In this document: in pieces, positions 1-5,614 of the stretch
Layout of the letters: each line of letters begins with the position of its first letter
Numbering within the stretch: the first letter of the stretch is position 1
NCBI GenBank assembly: GCA_027295975.1
Contig: JAPUJX010000278.1
Coordinates: 1-6,813, forward strand
Direction: 5' to 3'
From: Gammaproteobacteria bacterium
GTDB lineage: Bacteria > Pseudomonadota > Gammaproteobacteria > Pseudomonadales > Azotimanducaceae
Length of the DNA stretch: 6,813 bases
Made by a program: the position numbers and the translations under genes
Notes under the pieces: model-generated
The model's input: only the letters and a program-made list of their open reading frames with translations
The model's database searches: none
What the model was told of the DNA's origin: nothing

Positions 1-199
1 AGCATCGACAAATCTGCGGTCTCTAGTGCAACAAGAAAGAACCATGGGCGCCGATTTAGGTTGGGAGAACTGGAGATGCTGGATTCACTTACCAATAGGA
101 GCTACCGCGTCCACCGGCAGTACTGGACGTAATTGCACCTCGAGAGTTCGTATGGTCGTAGCTGGCTGGAGATTGTTCCGGAATCCTGAAGGATGTCGA
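1..199. other. Left-edge stretch with no recognisable gene
   Basis: I see no recognisable protein, tRNA or rRNA here. Two forward frames stay open from the window edge: one closes at a TAA at 130-132 and another at a TAG at 218-220. Neither translation resembles a family I know, and the second has a composition typical of chance reading (rich in Trp, Arg, Gly and Cys). On the reverse strand an ATG at about 44 opens a frame running off the left edge for some 15 codons without a convincing ribosome binding site. The start of a leftward gene beyond the edge cannot be excluded, but nothing supports it. Together with the inverted-repeat element and the spacer at 332-378 this makes about 378 bp without a gene downstream of yceF. 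Confidence 0.5.
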
Positions 200-331
200 G
201 GGAATCGGGGGAGGGGCTAGAGATAGTGGTTTGGAGAGTGTCTCGAGCCAGGGATGGCGAGAGCAAGCCCTCAGGGACGAGTCTTACCGGCGTCTCTGCA
301 AACCACTATCTCTAGCCCTCCCCCGATTCCC
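200..331. repeat. Long inverted-repeat (stem-loop) intergenic element
   Basis: The left arm (200-232, 33 nt) and the right arm (300-331, 32 nt) are reverse complements over 32 paired bases. The only difference is one extra G in the left arm, in the run at 213-216. The 67-nt centre (233-299) has its own structure. A GCCA-GGGA-TGGC mini-hairpin lies at 247-258 and a CCC-TCA-GGG one at 268-276, and a related 8-mer occurs twice (CAGGGATG at 249-256, CAGGGACG at 272-279). No target-site duplication is evident at the outer edges, and there is no room for a transposase. From memory, similar CAGGGATGGC/CAGGGACG cores between complementary arms recur between genes of various Gammaproteobacteria. That suggests a dispersed non-autonomous repeat or a structured RNA, but I cannot verify it here. 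It lies 47 bp past the yceF stop, so it could also shape the 3' end of that transcript. Confidence 0.75.
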
Positions 332-378
332 ACGTGGTCAGACGACGATCAATCACAGACAGATCTGCACCGAAGCTC

Positions 379-960
379 TCACCCCAGTACGTCGATTCCC
401 TCGGCGCGTAACATTCTGCACAGCGAGATGAGCGGCACCCCGACCAACGCGTTGGGGTCGTTGCCGCCGATGCTGTTGAACAGCGCGATACCGAGACCCT
501 CGGATTTGAAGGCACCGGCGCAATCCAGAGGCTGCTCGCGGGCGACATAGTTGGCGATCTCGAGCTCGGTCAGCTCGCGAAACTCGACCGGCGTGGTTAC
601 GACTTCCAGCTGGCGGTTGCCGCTCGCACTGTTCAGGACGCAAAGGCTCGTTAAAAAAGTTACGTATCGACCGGAAAGCCGTGCAAGCTGGGCTCGTGCG
701 CGGGGTTCGCTCAGCGGTTTGCCGAGCACGTCATCCGCGCAGACTGCCACCTGATCCGAACTGACGATAACGGCAGTGGAGTGGGAAGCCGCGACCGCCC
801 GGGCTTTGAGTTGGGCTAGACGTGCAACGAGTTGCAGGGGCGTTTCGCCCGCCAACGGCGACTCGTCTACGTCCGGGTTGACGCGCTGAAACGGCAGGCC
901 GAGCTTCTCGAAAAGCCGACTGCGATATGGTGATGAGGAGGCGAGTATGAGCATGGTCAC
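379..960 (-). CDS. yceF: Maf/YceF-type nucleotide pyrophosphatase (7-methyl-GTP)
   Basis: This is a 193-residue Maf-superfamily nucleoside triphosphate pyrophosphatase. It most resembles the E. coli YceF subgroup, which hydrolyses 7-methyl-GTP to the monophosphate and so keeps modified nucleotides out of nucleic acids in the cytoplasm. Visible landmarks are the N-terminal phosphate-binding ASSSPYR motif (residues 7-13), VDE at 31-33, SSDQVAV (67-73) with the probable catalytic Asp69, GKPL (80-83), the CAGAFKSEG block (147-155) and the C-terminal DPNALVGVPL (168-177). The length matches the family (about 194). I take the GTG at 960 as the start: an AGGA lies 8 nt upstream and it aligns with the E. 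coli N-terminus. The ATG two codons later is the alternative. The gene is transcribed away from yceD, an arrangement also found in Pseudomonas-like genomes. No catalytic residue appears to be missing. Confidence 0.95.
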   Translation of the reverse strand: MTMLILASSSPYRSRLFEKLGLPFQRVNPDVDESPLAGETPLQLVARLAQLKARAVAASHSTAVIVSSDQVAVCADDVLGKPLSEPRARAQLARLSGRYVTFLTSLCVLNSASGNRQLEVVTTPVEFRELTELEIANYVAREQPLDCAGAFKSEGLGIALFNSIGGNDPNALVGVPLISLCRMLRAEGIDVLG

Positions 961-972
961 GGTAGTGATCCT

Positions 973-1007
973 ATCGTAAAAAGCGTTGAGTTTTCGATGC
1001 TTACGAT
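973..1007. promoter_or_regulatory. Inverted repeat in the yceF/yceD divergent region
   Basis: ATCGTAA at 973-979 and TTACGAT at 1001-1007 form a perfect 7-bp inverted repeat with a 21-bp centre. It lies between the divergent genes, just upstream of the yceF ribosome binding site and about 25 bp upstream of the yceD -35 element. The position would suit a regulator binding site or the 5' structure of the yceF mRNA. I do not recognise the motif (it is not FadR- or FabR-like), and a match this short could be chance. Confidence 0.25.
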
Positions 1008-1029
1008 CGGTGGCGCCATGGTTTTTCGC

Positions 1030-1058
1030 TTTACAGGTCAGGGTCGGATACCTATGAT
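1030..1058 (+). promoter_or_regulatory. Sigma-70 promoter of yceD-rpmF
   Basis: A TTTACA -35 element (1030-1035) and a TATGAT -10 element (1053-1058) are separated by exactly 17 bp, five of six matches to consensus in each hexamer. The predicted transcription start falls at about 1064-1068, right at the yceD ATG (1068). The mRNA should therefore be leaderless or carry only a few untranslated bases. This fits the absence of any Shine-Dalgarno sequence before yceD. Confidence 0.7.
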
Positions 1059-1067
1059 GCGCCCGCT

Positions 1068-1601
1068 ATGAATACCCGCGAGCACGAGCGCTTGTCCTAC
1101 CTGGACCTGGCGAAAAGGAGCGCGCGGGTAACCCGCCGGATAGGCAGGTCTGAATTACCTCGCTTTTCGCAGCTGGTCGACTCCAGTGGCATTGTTGAAG
1201 TGGAGTTGGCGTTCGCTTTGGACGATAACGGACATGCCTGGGTAACCGGTTGCGCGGAGGTCGAAATCGGTCTGGTTTGTCATCGATGTTCGGAAACGCT
1301 GAATCGAACTGTACGAGCGCAGGTGTCGGCGTGTCTGGTTGCGGATGAGCAGCTTGCAACCGTGCTGGGGGCTGATCAGGAAGTTCTGGTAACCGACGGA
1401 ACGGGTGTTACCGCGGCGGAGATCGTCGAGGACGAGTTGATCCTCAGCCTGCCGGAACGATTGTGCGAGCACGAACCTTGCGAGTTGACTCCGGAGTTCA
1501 ATTACCCGGCGTCCGGTGACGAACGAGAATCCGAACAGGATAACGAAGCCAATCCCTTCAGCGTCCTGGCGGGTCTGAAAACACAGAATCGAGATTTGTA
1601 G
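1068..1601 (+). CDS. yceD: YceD family protein (DUF177), large ribosomal subunit/23S rRNA accumulation factor
   Basis: This 177-residue YceD (DUF177) protein lies directly upstream of rpmF, as in most proteobacteria. Family members are linked to 23S rRNA accumulation and 50S biogenesis; the biochemical activity is not established. Diagnostic features are the CHRC motif (residues 71-74), the acidic EIVEDELILSLP segment (118-129), a Cys pair at 133 and 138, and the conserved NPFSVLAGLK tail (162-171). The two cysteine pairs look like a possible metal or redox site (inference). The ATG start lies 10 bp after the -10 element, with no Shine-Dalgarno sequence before it; homologues begin at a similar place, so I keep it. 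The stop is followed after 12 bp by rpmF, so the two are almost certainly co-transcribed. Confidence 0.93.
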   Translation: MNTREHERLSYLDLAKRSARVTRRIGRSELPRFSQLVDSSGIVEVELAFALDDNGHAWVTGCAEVEIGLVCHRCSETLNRTVRAQVSACLVADEQLATVLGADQEVLVTDGTGVTAAEIVEDELILSLPERLCEHEPCELTPEFNYPASGDERESEQDNEANPFSVLAGLKTQNRDL

Positions 1602-1613
1602 TCTGGAGGCGAA

Positions 1614-1784
1614 ATGGCCGTTCAAAAAAGCAAGGGAACCAGGGCACGGCGGGGTAGTCGACGATCCCATGACGCGCTGAGCAGTCCCACGTTGTCCATA
1701 GACCCGACCACGGGAGAAACCCACCGCCGCCATCATGTTACGGCGGATGGATTCTACCGGGGTAAAAAAGTGATAGAACGGTAA
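1614..1784 (+). CDS. rpmF: 50S ribosomal protein L32
   Basis: A 56-codon gene encoding ribosomal protein bL32, a small basic component of the large subunit. The sequence starts [20 protein letters not shown] and contains the family hallmarks [10 protein letters not shown] (22-31), RRHHVT (38-43) and [11 protein letters not shown] (45-55). The length is close to the E. coli protein (57). There are no cysteines, so it is the zinc-independent form. A strong GGAGG (1605-1609) lies 4 nt before the ATG. It sits 12 bp after yceD, in the usual yceD-rpmF pair. The 3' end of the coding region (1757-1765 and 1773-1781) also supplies the left arms of two inverted repeats that reach into the spacer before fabD. 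Confidence 0.97.
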   Translation: MAVQKSKGTRARRGSRRSHDALSSPTLSIDPTTGETHRRHHVTADGFYRGKKVIER

Positions 1785-1850
1785 AACTGAGGCTCGACGC
1801 ATTCGCCCCGGGCTGAAGATAGATTACCCCGGAACGGCGTGCCGTTCTAT
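1757..1850 (+). promoter_or_regulatory. Interlocking inverted repeats at the rpmF-fabD junction
   Basis: Three complementary pairs overlap here. The 9-mer at 1757-1765 is the exact reverse complement of 1824-1832. The 9-mer at 1773-1781 is the exact reverse complement of 1842-1850. A compact hairpin pairs GAACGGC (1832-1838) with GCCGTTC (1841-1847) around a 2-nt loop. The two long-range pairings cross, as in a pseudoknot, and the local hairpin competes with the second of them. In RNA this could switch between folds just upstream of the fabD ribosome binding site (GGAG, 1857-1860). The compact hairpin is followed only by TATTT, a weak tail for a terminator. A regulatory or attenuating role is inference. 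Confidence 0.35.
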
Positions 1851-1867
1851 TTCATCGGAGAGCCTTC

Positions 1868-2800
1868 ATGAGTTTAGGTATCGTGTTTCCTGGACAGGGC
1901 TCGCAAACCGTGGGCATGCTCGCCGACATTGCCGCGGAGTACCCGCTGGTGCGGGAGCATTTCGATCGAGCCGGGGAAACAATAGGCATCCCGTTGTGGC
2001 AGATCGTTTGCGAGGGGCCGGAGGAGTTGCTCGCACGCACCGACGTTACCCAGCCGGCCCTGCTGACGGCGGGCGTTGCATTGTGGGCTCTGTGGCAGTC
2101 CCGGGATGGCCAGGCCCCGGCATTCATGGCCGGTCACAGCCTCGGAGAATATTCGGCACTCGTATGTGCGGGTGCAATTGAATTCAACGATGCGGTACGT
2201 CTCGTCAATCAGCGGGGCAAATTCATGCGCGAAGCGGTGCCTCTGGGCGAGGGGGCGATGGCGGCGATACTCGGTCTCGACGAGGCGACGGTCACAACAT
2301 GCTGCCTCGAGGCTCCCGGCATCGTGTCTCCGGCAAATTTCAATGCACCAGGTCAAATCGTCATCGCAGGCAGTGCCGATTCGGTGCAGGCAGCGGTTGC
2401 CAACTGTCAGCATGCCGGTGCCCGTCGAACCGTCCTGCTCAACGTCAGCGGACCGTTTCACTGTGCGTTGATGAAACCCGCCGAGGATGATTTTGCTGCG
2501 GTGTTGGACGACGTGAAAATTCGCATGCCGTTGATTCCCGTGGTGCACAACGTTGACGGTAAGGTGGCCGTGGATGAAGCGGATGTGAGAAAAAAACTCC
2601 TCGCCCAACTCGCCGAGCCGGTGCAGTGGATCAGTTGTGTAAAGACGATGATGTCACGAGGCGTCGATGCGATGGTCGAATGCGGACCCGGCAAGGTATT
2701 GACCGGCCTTTTCAAACGAATCGATCGAACGGTGAGCGTCGCAAACCTGGGAACGCTTGCGGGCATGAATCAGGCACTTCATTCACCGTCTTCGAGTTAG
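1868..2800 (+). CDS. fabD: Malonyl-CoA:ACP transacylase FabD
   Basis: Transfers malonate from malonyl-CoA to holo-ACP, giving the extender unit for fatty acid elongation in the cytoplasm. The 310-residue protein has the usual family length. Visible motifs are FPGQGSQ (7-13), the nucleophile elbow GHSLGE (89-94) with Ser91, Arg116 in NQRGKFM for the malonyl carboxylate, the catalytic His198 in GPFHCALM, PVQW (251-254) with the conserved Gln253, and the C-terminal ECGPGKVL (271-278). The ATG has GGAG 7 nt upstream. It follows rpmF after 83 bp, without the plsX and fabH genes that normally intervene. The next gene, fabG, begins 117 bp later. Confidence 0.97.
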   Translation: MSLGIVFPGQGSQTVGMLADIAAEYPLVREHFDRAGETIGIPLWQIVCEGPEELLARTDVTQPALLTAGVALWALWQSRDGQAPAFMAGHSLGEYSALVCAGAIEFNDAVRLVNQRGKFMREAVPLGEGAMAAILGLDEATVTTCCLEAPGIVSPANFNAPGQIVIAGSADSVQAAVANCQHAGARRTVLLNVSGPFHCALMKPAEDDFAAVLDDVKIRMPLIPVVHNVDGKVAVDEADVRKKLLAQLAEPVQWISCVKTMMSRGVDAMVECGPGKVLTGLFKRIDRTVSVANLGTLAGMNQALHSPSSS

Positions 2801-2804
2801 AAAG

Positions 2805-2833
2805 ACTCTGAGCAAACGAAAATTAATCAGAGT
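2805..2833 (+). repeat. 7-bp inverted repeat in the fabD-fabG spacer
   Basis: ACTCTGA (2805-2811) and TCAGAGT (2827-2833) are perfectly complementary around a 15-nt AT-rich loop, starting five bases after the fabD stop. No T-run follows, so it is not a typical intrinsic terminator; it may protect the 3' end of the upstream message or be chance. The rest of the 117-bp spacer shows a second, imperfect hairpin (2839-2847 with 2864-2870) and no gene. Confidence 0.3.
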
Positions 2834-2917
2834 ATCCGTGGCGCTCCCGGCAACGACGCTCGTGGAGCCAATTCCAGAAACTGGCTTGCGCGGGCGAGAG
2901 TAATAGGACGATAGACG

Positions 2918-3646
2918 GTGAATGAAAAGGTGATTGCCCTGGTGACGGGCGCCTCCCGCGGTATTGGCAGTGCCATTGCGAGGCGTTTGACTGAGGAATT
3001 TTTTGTCATAGGCACGGCGACCACGGAAGCAGGAGCCGACGCCGTTGCCGAGTCGCTTCGCGAAAAAGGAAGTGGGATCGTCATGCGAATCGATGACGAA
3101 GTGTCCGTTAAAACCGCGTACGAGTTGATTGCAGACAAACACGGTATGCCGCTGGTTGTCGTGAACAACGCAGGAATTACCCGAGATAATCTGCTGGTCC
3201 GGATGAAGGATGAAGAATGGCTTGCAGTGGTGGATACAAATCTGAATGGTCTATTTCGAATTGTCAAACCAGCTCTACGAGCAATGATGAAAGCTCGTTG
3301 GGGCCGCCTTGTCAACGTCAGTTCGGTTGTTGCGCAGATGGGTAATCCAGGACAAAGCAACTACGTAGCCAGCAAAGCGGGGATCGAAGGATTCACCCGG
3401 GCTCTCGCCCAGGAAGTTGCCTCTCGCAACATTACGGTAAACGCGATTGCTCCGGGGTTCATCGAAACGGATATGACCGCTGGGTTGAACGACGATCAGG
3501 TGCAACAGATGCTCTCGCGCATCCCCTTGAAGAGGATGGGAACGACGGATGAAGTCGCACATGCGGTTGCCTTTCTTGTTAGTAATCGAGCCTCCTACAT
3601 AACCGGTGTGACCTTGAGTGTAAACGGCGGTTTGCACATGAGCTGA
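2918..3646 (+). CDS. fabG: 3-oxoacyl-[acyl-carrier-protein] reductase FabG
   Basis: NADPH-dependent beta-ketoacyl-ACP reductase, the first reductive step of each fatty acid elongation cycle. It is a classical short-chain dehydrogenase/reductase of 242 residues. The Rossmann motif TGASRGIG lies at 10-17, NNAG at 83-86, and the catalytic tetrad is Asn108, Ser136, Tyr149 and Lys153 (in NYVASKAG). PGFIETDM (179-186) and the C-terminal VNGG (235-238) are typical of FabG rather than other members of the superfamily. The start is GTG at 2918: an in-frame TAG at 2912-2914 rules out an earlier one, an AGGA lies 9 nt upstream, and the N-terminus aligns with E. coli FabG. An overlapping ATG at 2922 is out of frame. 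It is followed by a 284-bp spacer holding the acpP promoter. Confidence 0.97.
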   Translation: MNEKVIALVTGASRGIGSAIARRLTEEFFVIGTATTEAGADAVAESLREKGSGIVMRIDDEVSVKTAYELIADKHGMPLVVVNNAGITRDNLLVRMKDEEWLAVVDTNLNGLFRIVKPALRAMMKARWGRLVNVSSVVAQMGNPGQSNYVASKAGIEGFTRALAQEVASRNITVNAIAPGFIETDMTAGLNDDQVQQMLSRIPLKRMGTTDEVAHAVAFLVSNRASYITGVTLSVNGGLHMS

Positions 3647-3738
3647 GGCATGTTGCAGCTCTTGTAAGCCGCACGCTTTCGGCAAGACTTTCCCGAAAAT
3701 CTGGACCGCGTCCGGAAATTTCCTTCGGGGCATCTCCA

Positions 3739-3757
3739 TCAGCGCCTGGTCAGCGCC
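3739..3757 (+). repeat. Tandem TCAGCGCC direct repeat upstream of acpP
   Basis: The 8-mer TCAGCGCC occurs at 3739-3746 and again at 3750-3757, an 11-bp period, close to one helical turn. It lies about 100 bp upstream of the acpP -35 element. This spacing is what two same-face protein contacts would show, but no known regulator is recognised and chance is possible. The remainder of 3647-3855 has short GC-rich palindromes (for example around 3702-3716) and no coding potential that I can support. Confidence 0.2.
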
Positions 3758-3855
3758 CCCGGCCCTCGTTTTCCGTCAGAAAGTGCATGCGGACGCCGTC
3801 GGTCCCCCTGCCGCTCACGCAGCTTCCCGGCGGTTTCCCACAGGAGCCTGTCAAC

Positions 3856-3884
3856 TTGAATTGGATATGAGTGCTCTATAGAAT
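3856..3884 (+). promoter_or_regulatory. Sigma-70 promoter of acpP
   Basis: TTGAAT (3856-3861) and TAGAAT (3879-3884) are separated by 17 bp. The -10 element is inside a TATAGAAT run. The start of transcription is predicted at about 3890-3892, giving a leader of roughly 40 nt before acpP. A dedicated strong promoter directly upstream of the carrier-protein gene agrees with the high abundance of ACP. The leader contains a small GATC-GGGA-GATC palindrome (3911-3922) that places the GGGAG ribosome binding sequence in its loop. Confidence 0.75.
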
Positions 3885-3930
3885 GCGCTCGCCCTGCACC
3901 CCAGGAAATTGATCGGGAGATCGCTTTAGC

Positions 3931-4164
3931 ATGAGCAGTGTCGATGAACGAGTAAAAAAGCTGATTTGCGAACAGCTCGGAGTCAAAGAGGACGAGGTCA
4001 AAGACGAGGCTTCTTTCGTCGAGGATTTAGGCGCAGATTCGTTGGATACCGTAGAACTGGTGATGGCTCTCGAAGAAGAATTCGAGACCGAAATTCCCGA
4101 TGAGGAAGCCGAAAAAATCACCACGGTGAAAGACGCCATCGCGTACATCCTGGCTCACCAATAG
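3931..4164 (+). CDS. acpP: Acyl carrier protein
   Basis: The 77-residue acidic carrier protein of type II fatty acid synthesis. Intermediates are carried as thioesters on a 4'-phosphopantetheine arm attached to Ser37, within the invariant DSL of the [12 protein letters not shown] segment (34-45). The rest of the chain (ASFVEDL, 27-33; [19 protein letters not shown], 49-67) is nearly identical to E. coli AcpP, and the length matches. The ATG has GGGAG at 3915-3919, an 11-nt spacing that is long but acceptable. It has its own promoter upstream and a terminator downstream, so most of its transcript is probably monocistronic with some read-through into fabF. A Cys at residue 13 in helix I is unusual compared with E. 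coli but not at a functional position I know of. Confidence 0.98.
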   Translation: MSSVDERVKKLICEQLGVKEDEVKDEASFVEDLGADSLDTVELVMALEEEFETEIPDEEAEKITTVKDAIAYILAHQ

Positions 4165-4191
4165 CCCGACAATCCTTGTATTTAAGTGCGG

Positions 4192-4221
4192 AGCCGCATC
4201 GGCTAAAGTGGTGCGGCTTTT
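4192..4221 (+). terminator. Intrinsic terminator after acpP
   Basis: AGCCGCA (4192-4198) pairs with TGCGGCT (4212-4218). With a G-T and a C-G pair inside, the stem reaches 9 bp (4192-4200 with 4210-4218) around a 9-nt loop. It runs directly into TTTT (4218-4221) and then a pyrimidine-rich GCGCTTCT. It starts 27 bp after the acpP stop. The short T-run suggests partial termination, leaving some transcript to continue into fabF. Confidence 0.65.
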
Positions 4222-4249
4222 GCGCTTCTGCACATATGGAAAGTCGAAC

Positions 4250-4333
4250 ATGAATATGACTTTTGTCTTATCGAGGCTTCCAGTTGGGGACTCCCGTGGG
4301 GAGGAGGTTTCAATCGGATCAGGCAACATGTAG
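4250..4333 (+). other. Possible 27-codon upstream ORF before fabF
   Basis: An ATG at 4250 (with a second in-frame ATG at 4256) opens a 27-codon frame that ends at the TAG at 4331-4333, 12 bp before the fabF start. The stop overlaps the presumed fabF ribosome binding site (AGGA, 4332-4335), an arrangement seen in translational coupling. A GGAAAG lies 6 nt before the first ATG. The deduced peptide (MNMTFVLSRLPVGDSRGEEV...) matches no family I recognise. A CTCCC-GTG-GGGAG hairpin (4291-4303) next to an AGGAGG (4302-4307) lies inside it. Chance is a real possibility. Confidence 0.2.
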
Positions 4334-4345
4334 GACCCTGATATT

Positions 4346-5581
4346 ATGACCAAACGACGTGTTGTGGTGACCGGTCTGGGGATGCTTACCCCCATCGGGA
4401 ACGATGTTGCGAGTTCCTGGGGCAATGCTCTGGAGGGCAAAAGCGGTGCGGCGTTGATCGACCATTTCGATACCACCGATTACAGCATCAAGATCAGCAC
4501 ATCGGTCAAGAACTTCGATCCGACCATTTATATGGAACGTAAAGAAGCCCGCCGACTGGATTTGTTCATACAATACGGGTTGGCAGCCGCCATTCAGGCA
4601 ATCGAGGATGCGGGCCTCGACAAACATCCCGCGGATGCTCATCGTTACGGAATCTCCATCGGCTCTGGTATCGGTGGAATCAACACGATCGAAAATACCC
4701 ATTCCACGTTATTGAAAAGCGGCCCTCGACGGGTGTCGCCGTTTTTTGTGCCCGGCAGCGTCATCAACATGATCGCCGGAAATCTTTCGATTCGTTTTGG
4801 CTTTACCGGGCCGAATCTTGCCGTGGTTACTGCCTGCACCACCGGAACTCACAATATCGGGTTCGGCGCGAGAATGATTCAGTATGGCGATGCAGACGTA
4901 ATGATCGTCGGTGGCGCGGAGTTTGCGACGTCGCCGATCACCGTCGCCGCGTTCGGATCGATGAAGGCGTTATCGGCTCGCAACGATGATCCGGAGCGCG
5001 CAAGCCGCCCCTGGGACGCGGATCGAGACGGTTTCGTTCTTGGCGACGGCGCGGGCGTTCTGGTGCTCGAAGAACTTGAGCGGGCGAAAGCTCGCGATGC
5101 AAGAATTTACTGTGAGGTCTCTGGTTTTGGTATGAGTGGAGATGCCTTCCACATCACCAGCCCCACGGAGGAGGGCGTGGGTGGCGCGGCGTCCATGGCC
5201 AATGCGCTTGAAGATGCGGGAATGAATGCCGAAGACGTGGACTATATCAATGCTCACGGCACTTCCACTCCGCTTGGCGATGTATCGGAAACCAAAGGAA
5301 TCAAACAGATTTTCGGCGCCGACACCAAGGTGGCGATAAGCTCGACAAAATCCATGATTGGTCATCTGCTTGGTGCCGCCGGTTCCGTGGAAGCCATATT
5401 CACTATCCTGGCCATCAGCAATCAGGTGCTGCCGCCCACCATCAACCTGGACAATCCCGGGGAAGGTTGTGATCTGGACTACGTACCCAACACGGCCCGG
5501 GAATCTCGAATCCGGGTGGGCTTGAGCAACTCTTTCGGGTTCGGAGGAACCAACGGCACGCTGATCTTCCAGCAGGTCTGA
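4346..5581 (+). CDS. fabF: 3-oxoacyl-[acyl-carrier-protein] synthase II FabF
   Basis: Condensing enzyme of fatty acid elongation: it joins malonyl-ACP to acyl-ACP with loss of CO2. The 411-residue protein has the thiolase fold and the Cys-His-His triad of KAS I/II enzymes. Cys164 lies in TACTTGTHNIG, His304 in NAHGTSTPLGD and His340 in STKSMIGHLLGAAG, with the conserved Lys335. The C-terminal glycine-rich NSFGFGGTN (396-404) holds the gatekeeper Phe. The N-terminal RRVVVTGLGMLTPIGND and position next to acpP support FabF rather than FabB. AGGA lies 10 nt before the ATG. No pabC follows it; mltG comes next within about 10-35 bp, depending on its start codon. Since fabH is absent here, whether chain initiation relies on a distant fabH or another synthase is unknown. 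Confidence 0.97.
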   Translation: MTKRRVVVTGLGMLTPIGNDVASSWGNALEGKSGAALIDHFDTTDYSIKISTSVKNFDPTIYMERKEARRLDLFIQYGLAAAIQAIEDAGLDKHPADAHRYGISIGSGIGGINTIENTHSTLLKSGPRRVSPFFVPGSVINMIAGNLSIRFGFTGPNLAVVTACTTGTHNIGFGARMIQYGDADVMIVGGAEFATSPITVAAFGSMKALSARNDDPERASRPWDADRDGFVLGDGAGVLVLEELERAKARDARIYCEVSGFGMSGDAFHITSPTEEGVGGAASMANALEDAGMNAEDVDYINAHGTSTPLGDVSETKGIKQIFGADTKVAISSTKSMIGHLLGAAGSVEAIFTILAISNQVLPPTINLDNPGEGCDLDYVPNTARESRIRVGLSNSFGFGGTNGTLIFQQV

Positions 5582-5614
5582 ATTGCTGCTTTGCCTCGGA
5601 CCCGGCACTCGTAT

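Noticed and set aside
1..132. A forward frame open from the window edge to a TAA, possibly the C-terminal end of an upstream gene
   Set aside because: Forty-three codons without a stop is compatible with chance, and the peptide matches nothing I recognise, so I did not call a partial gene.
26..220. A 64-codon forward frame near the left edge
   Set aside because: It runs into the left arm of the inverted repeat, has no ribosome binding site, and its composition looks random.
200..331. The inverted repeat as a CRISPR array or an insertion-sequence remnant
   Set aside because: There is a single pair of inverted arms rather than spaced direct repeats, no transposase fragment, and no target-site duplication.
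1155..1802. A 215-codon open frame on the minus strand opposite yceD and rpmF
   Set aside because: It covers two genes with clear family signatures and shows no motif of its own.
1832..1855. The 7-bp hairpin before fabD as an intrinsic terminator of yceD-rpmF
   Set aside because: Only TATTT follows the stem, the loop is just 2 nt, and the hairpin sits immediately before the fabD ribosome binding site. I record it as possible regulatory structure instead.
1874..2608. A 244-codon open frame on the minus strand opposite fabD
   Set aside because: It lies entirely within fabD, whose motifs are unmistakable. The deduced protein shows no recognisable domain and looks like a codon-bias shadow.
3661..3716. 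GC-rich palindromes after fabG as a terminator
   Set aside because: The stems are short or bulged and lack a T-run, so they do not meet the standard for an intrinsic terminator.
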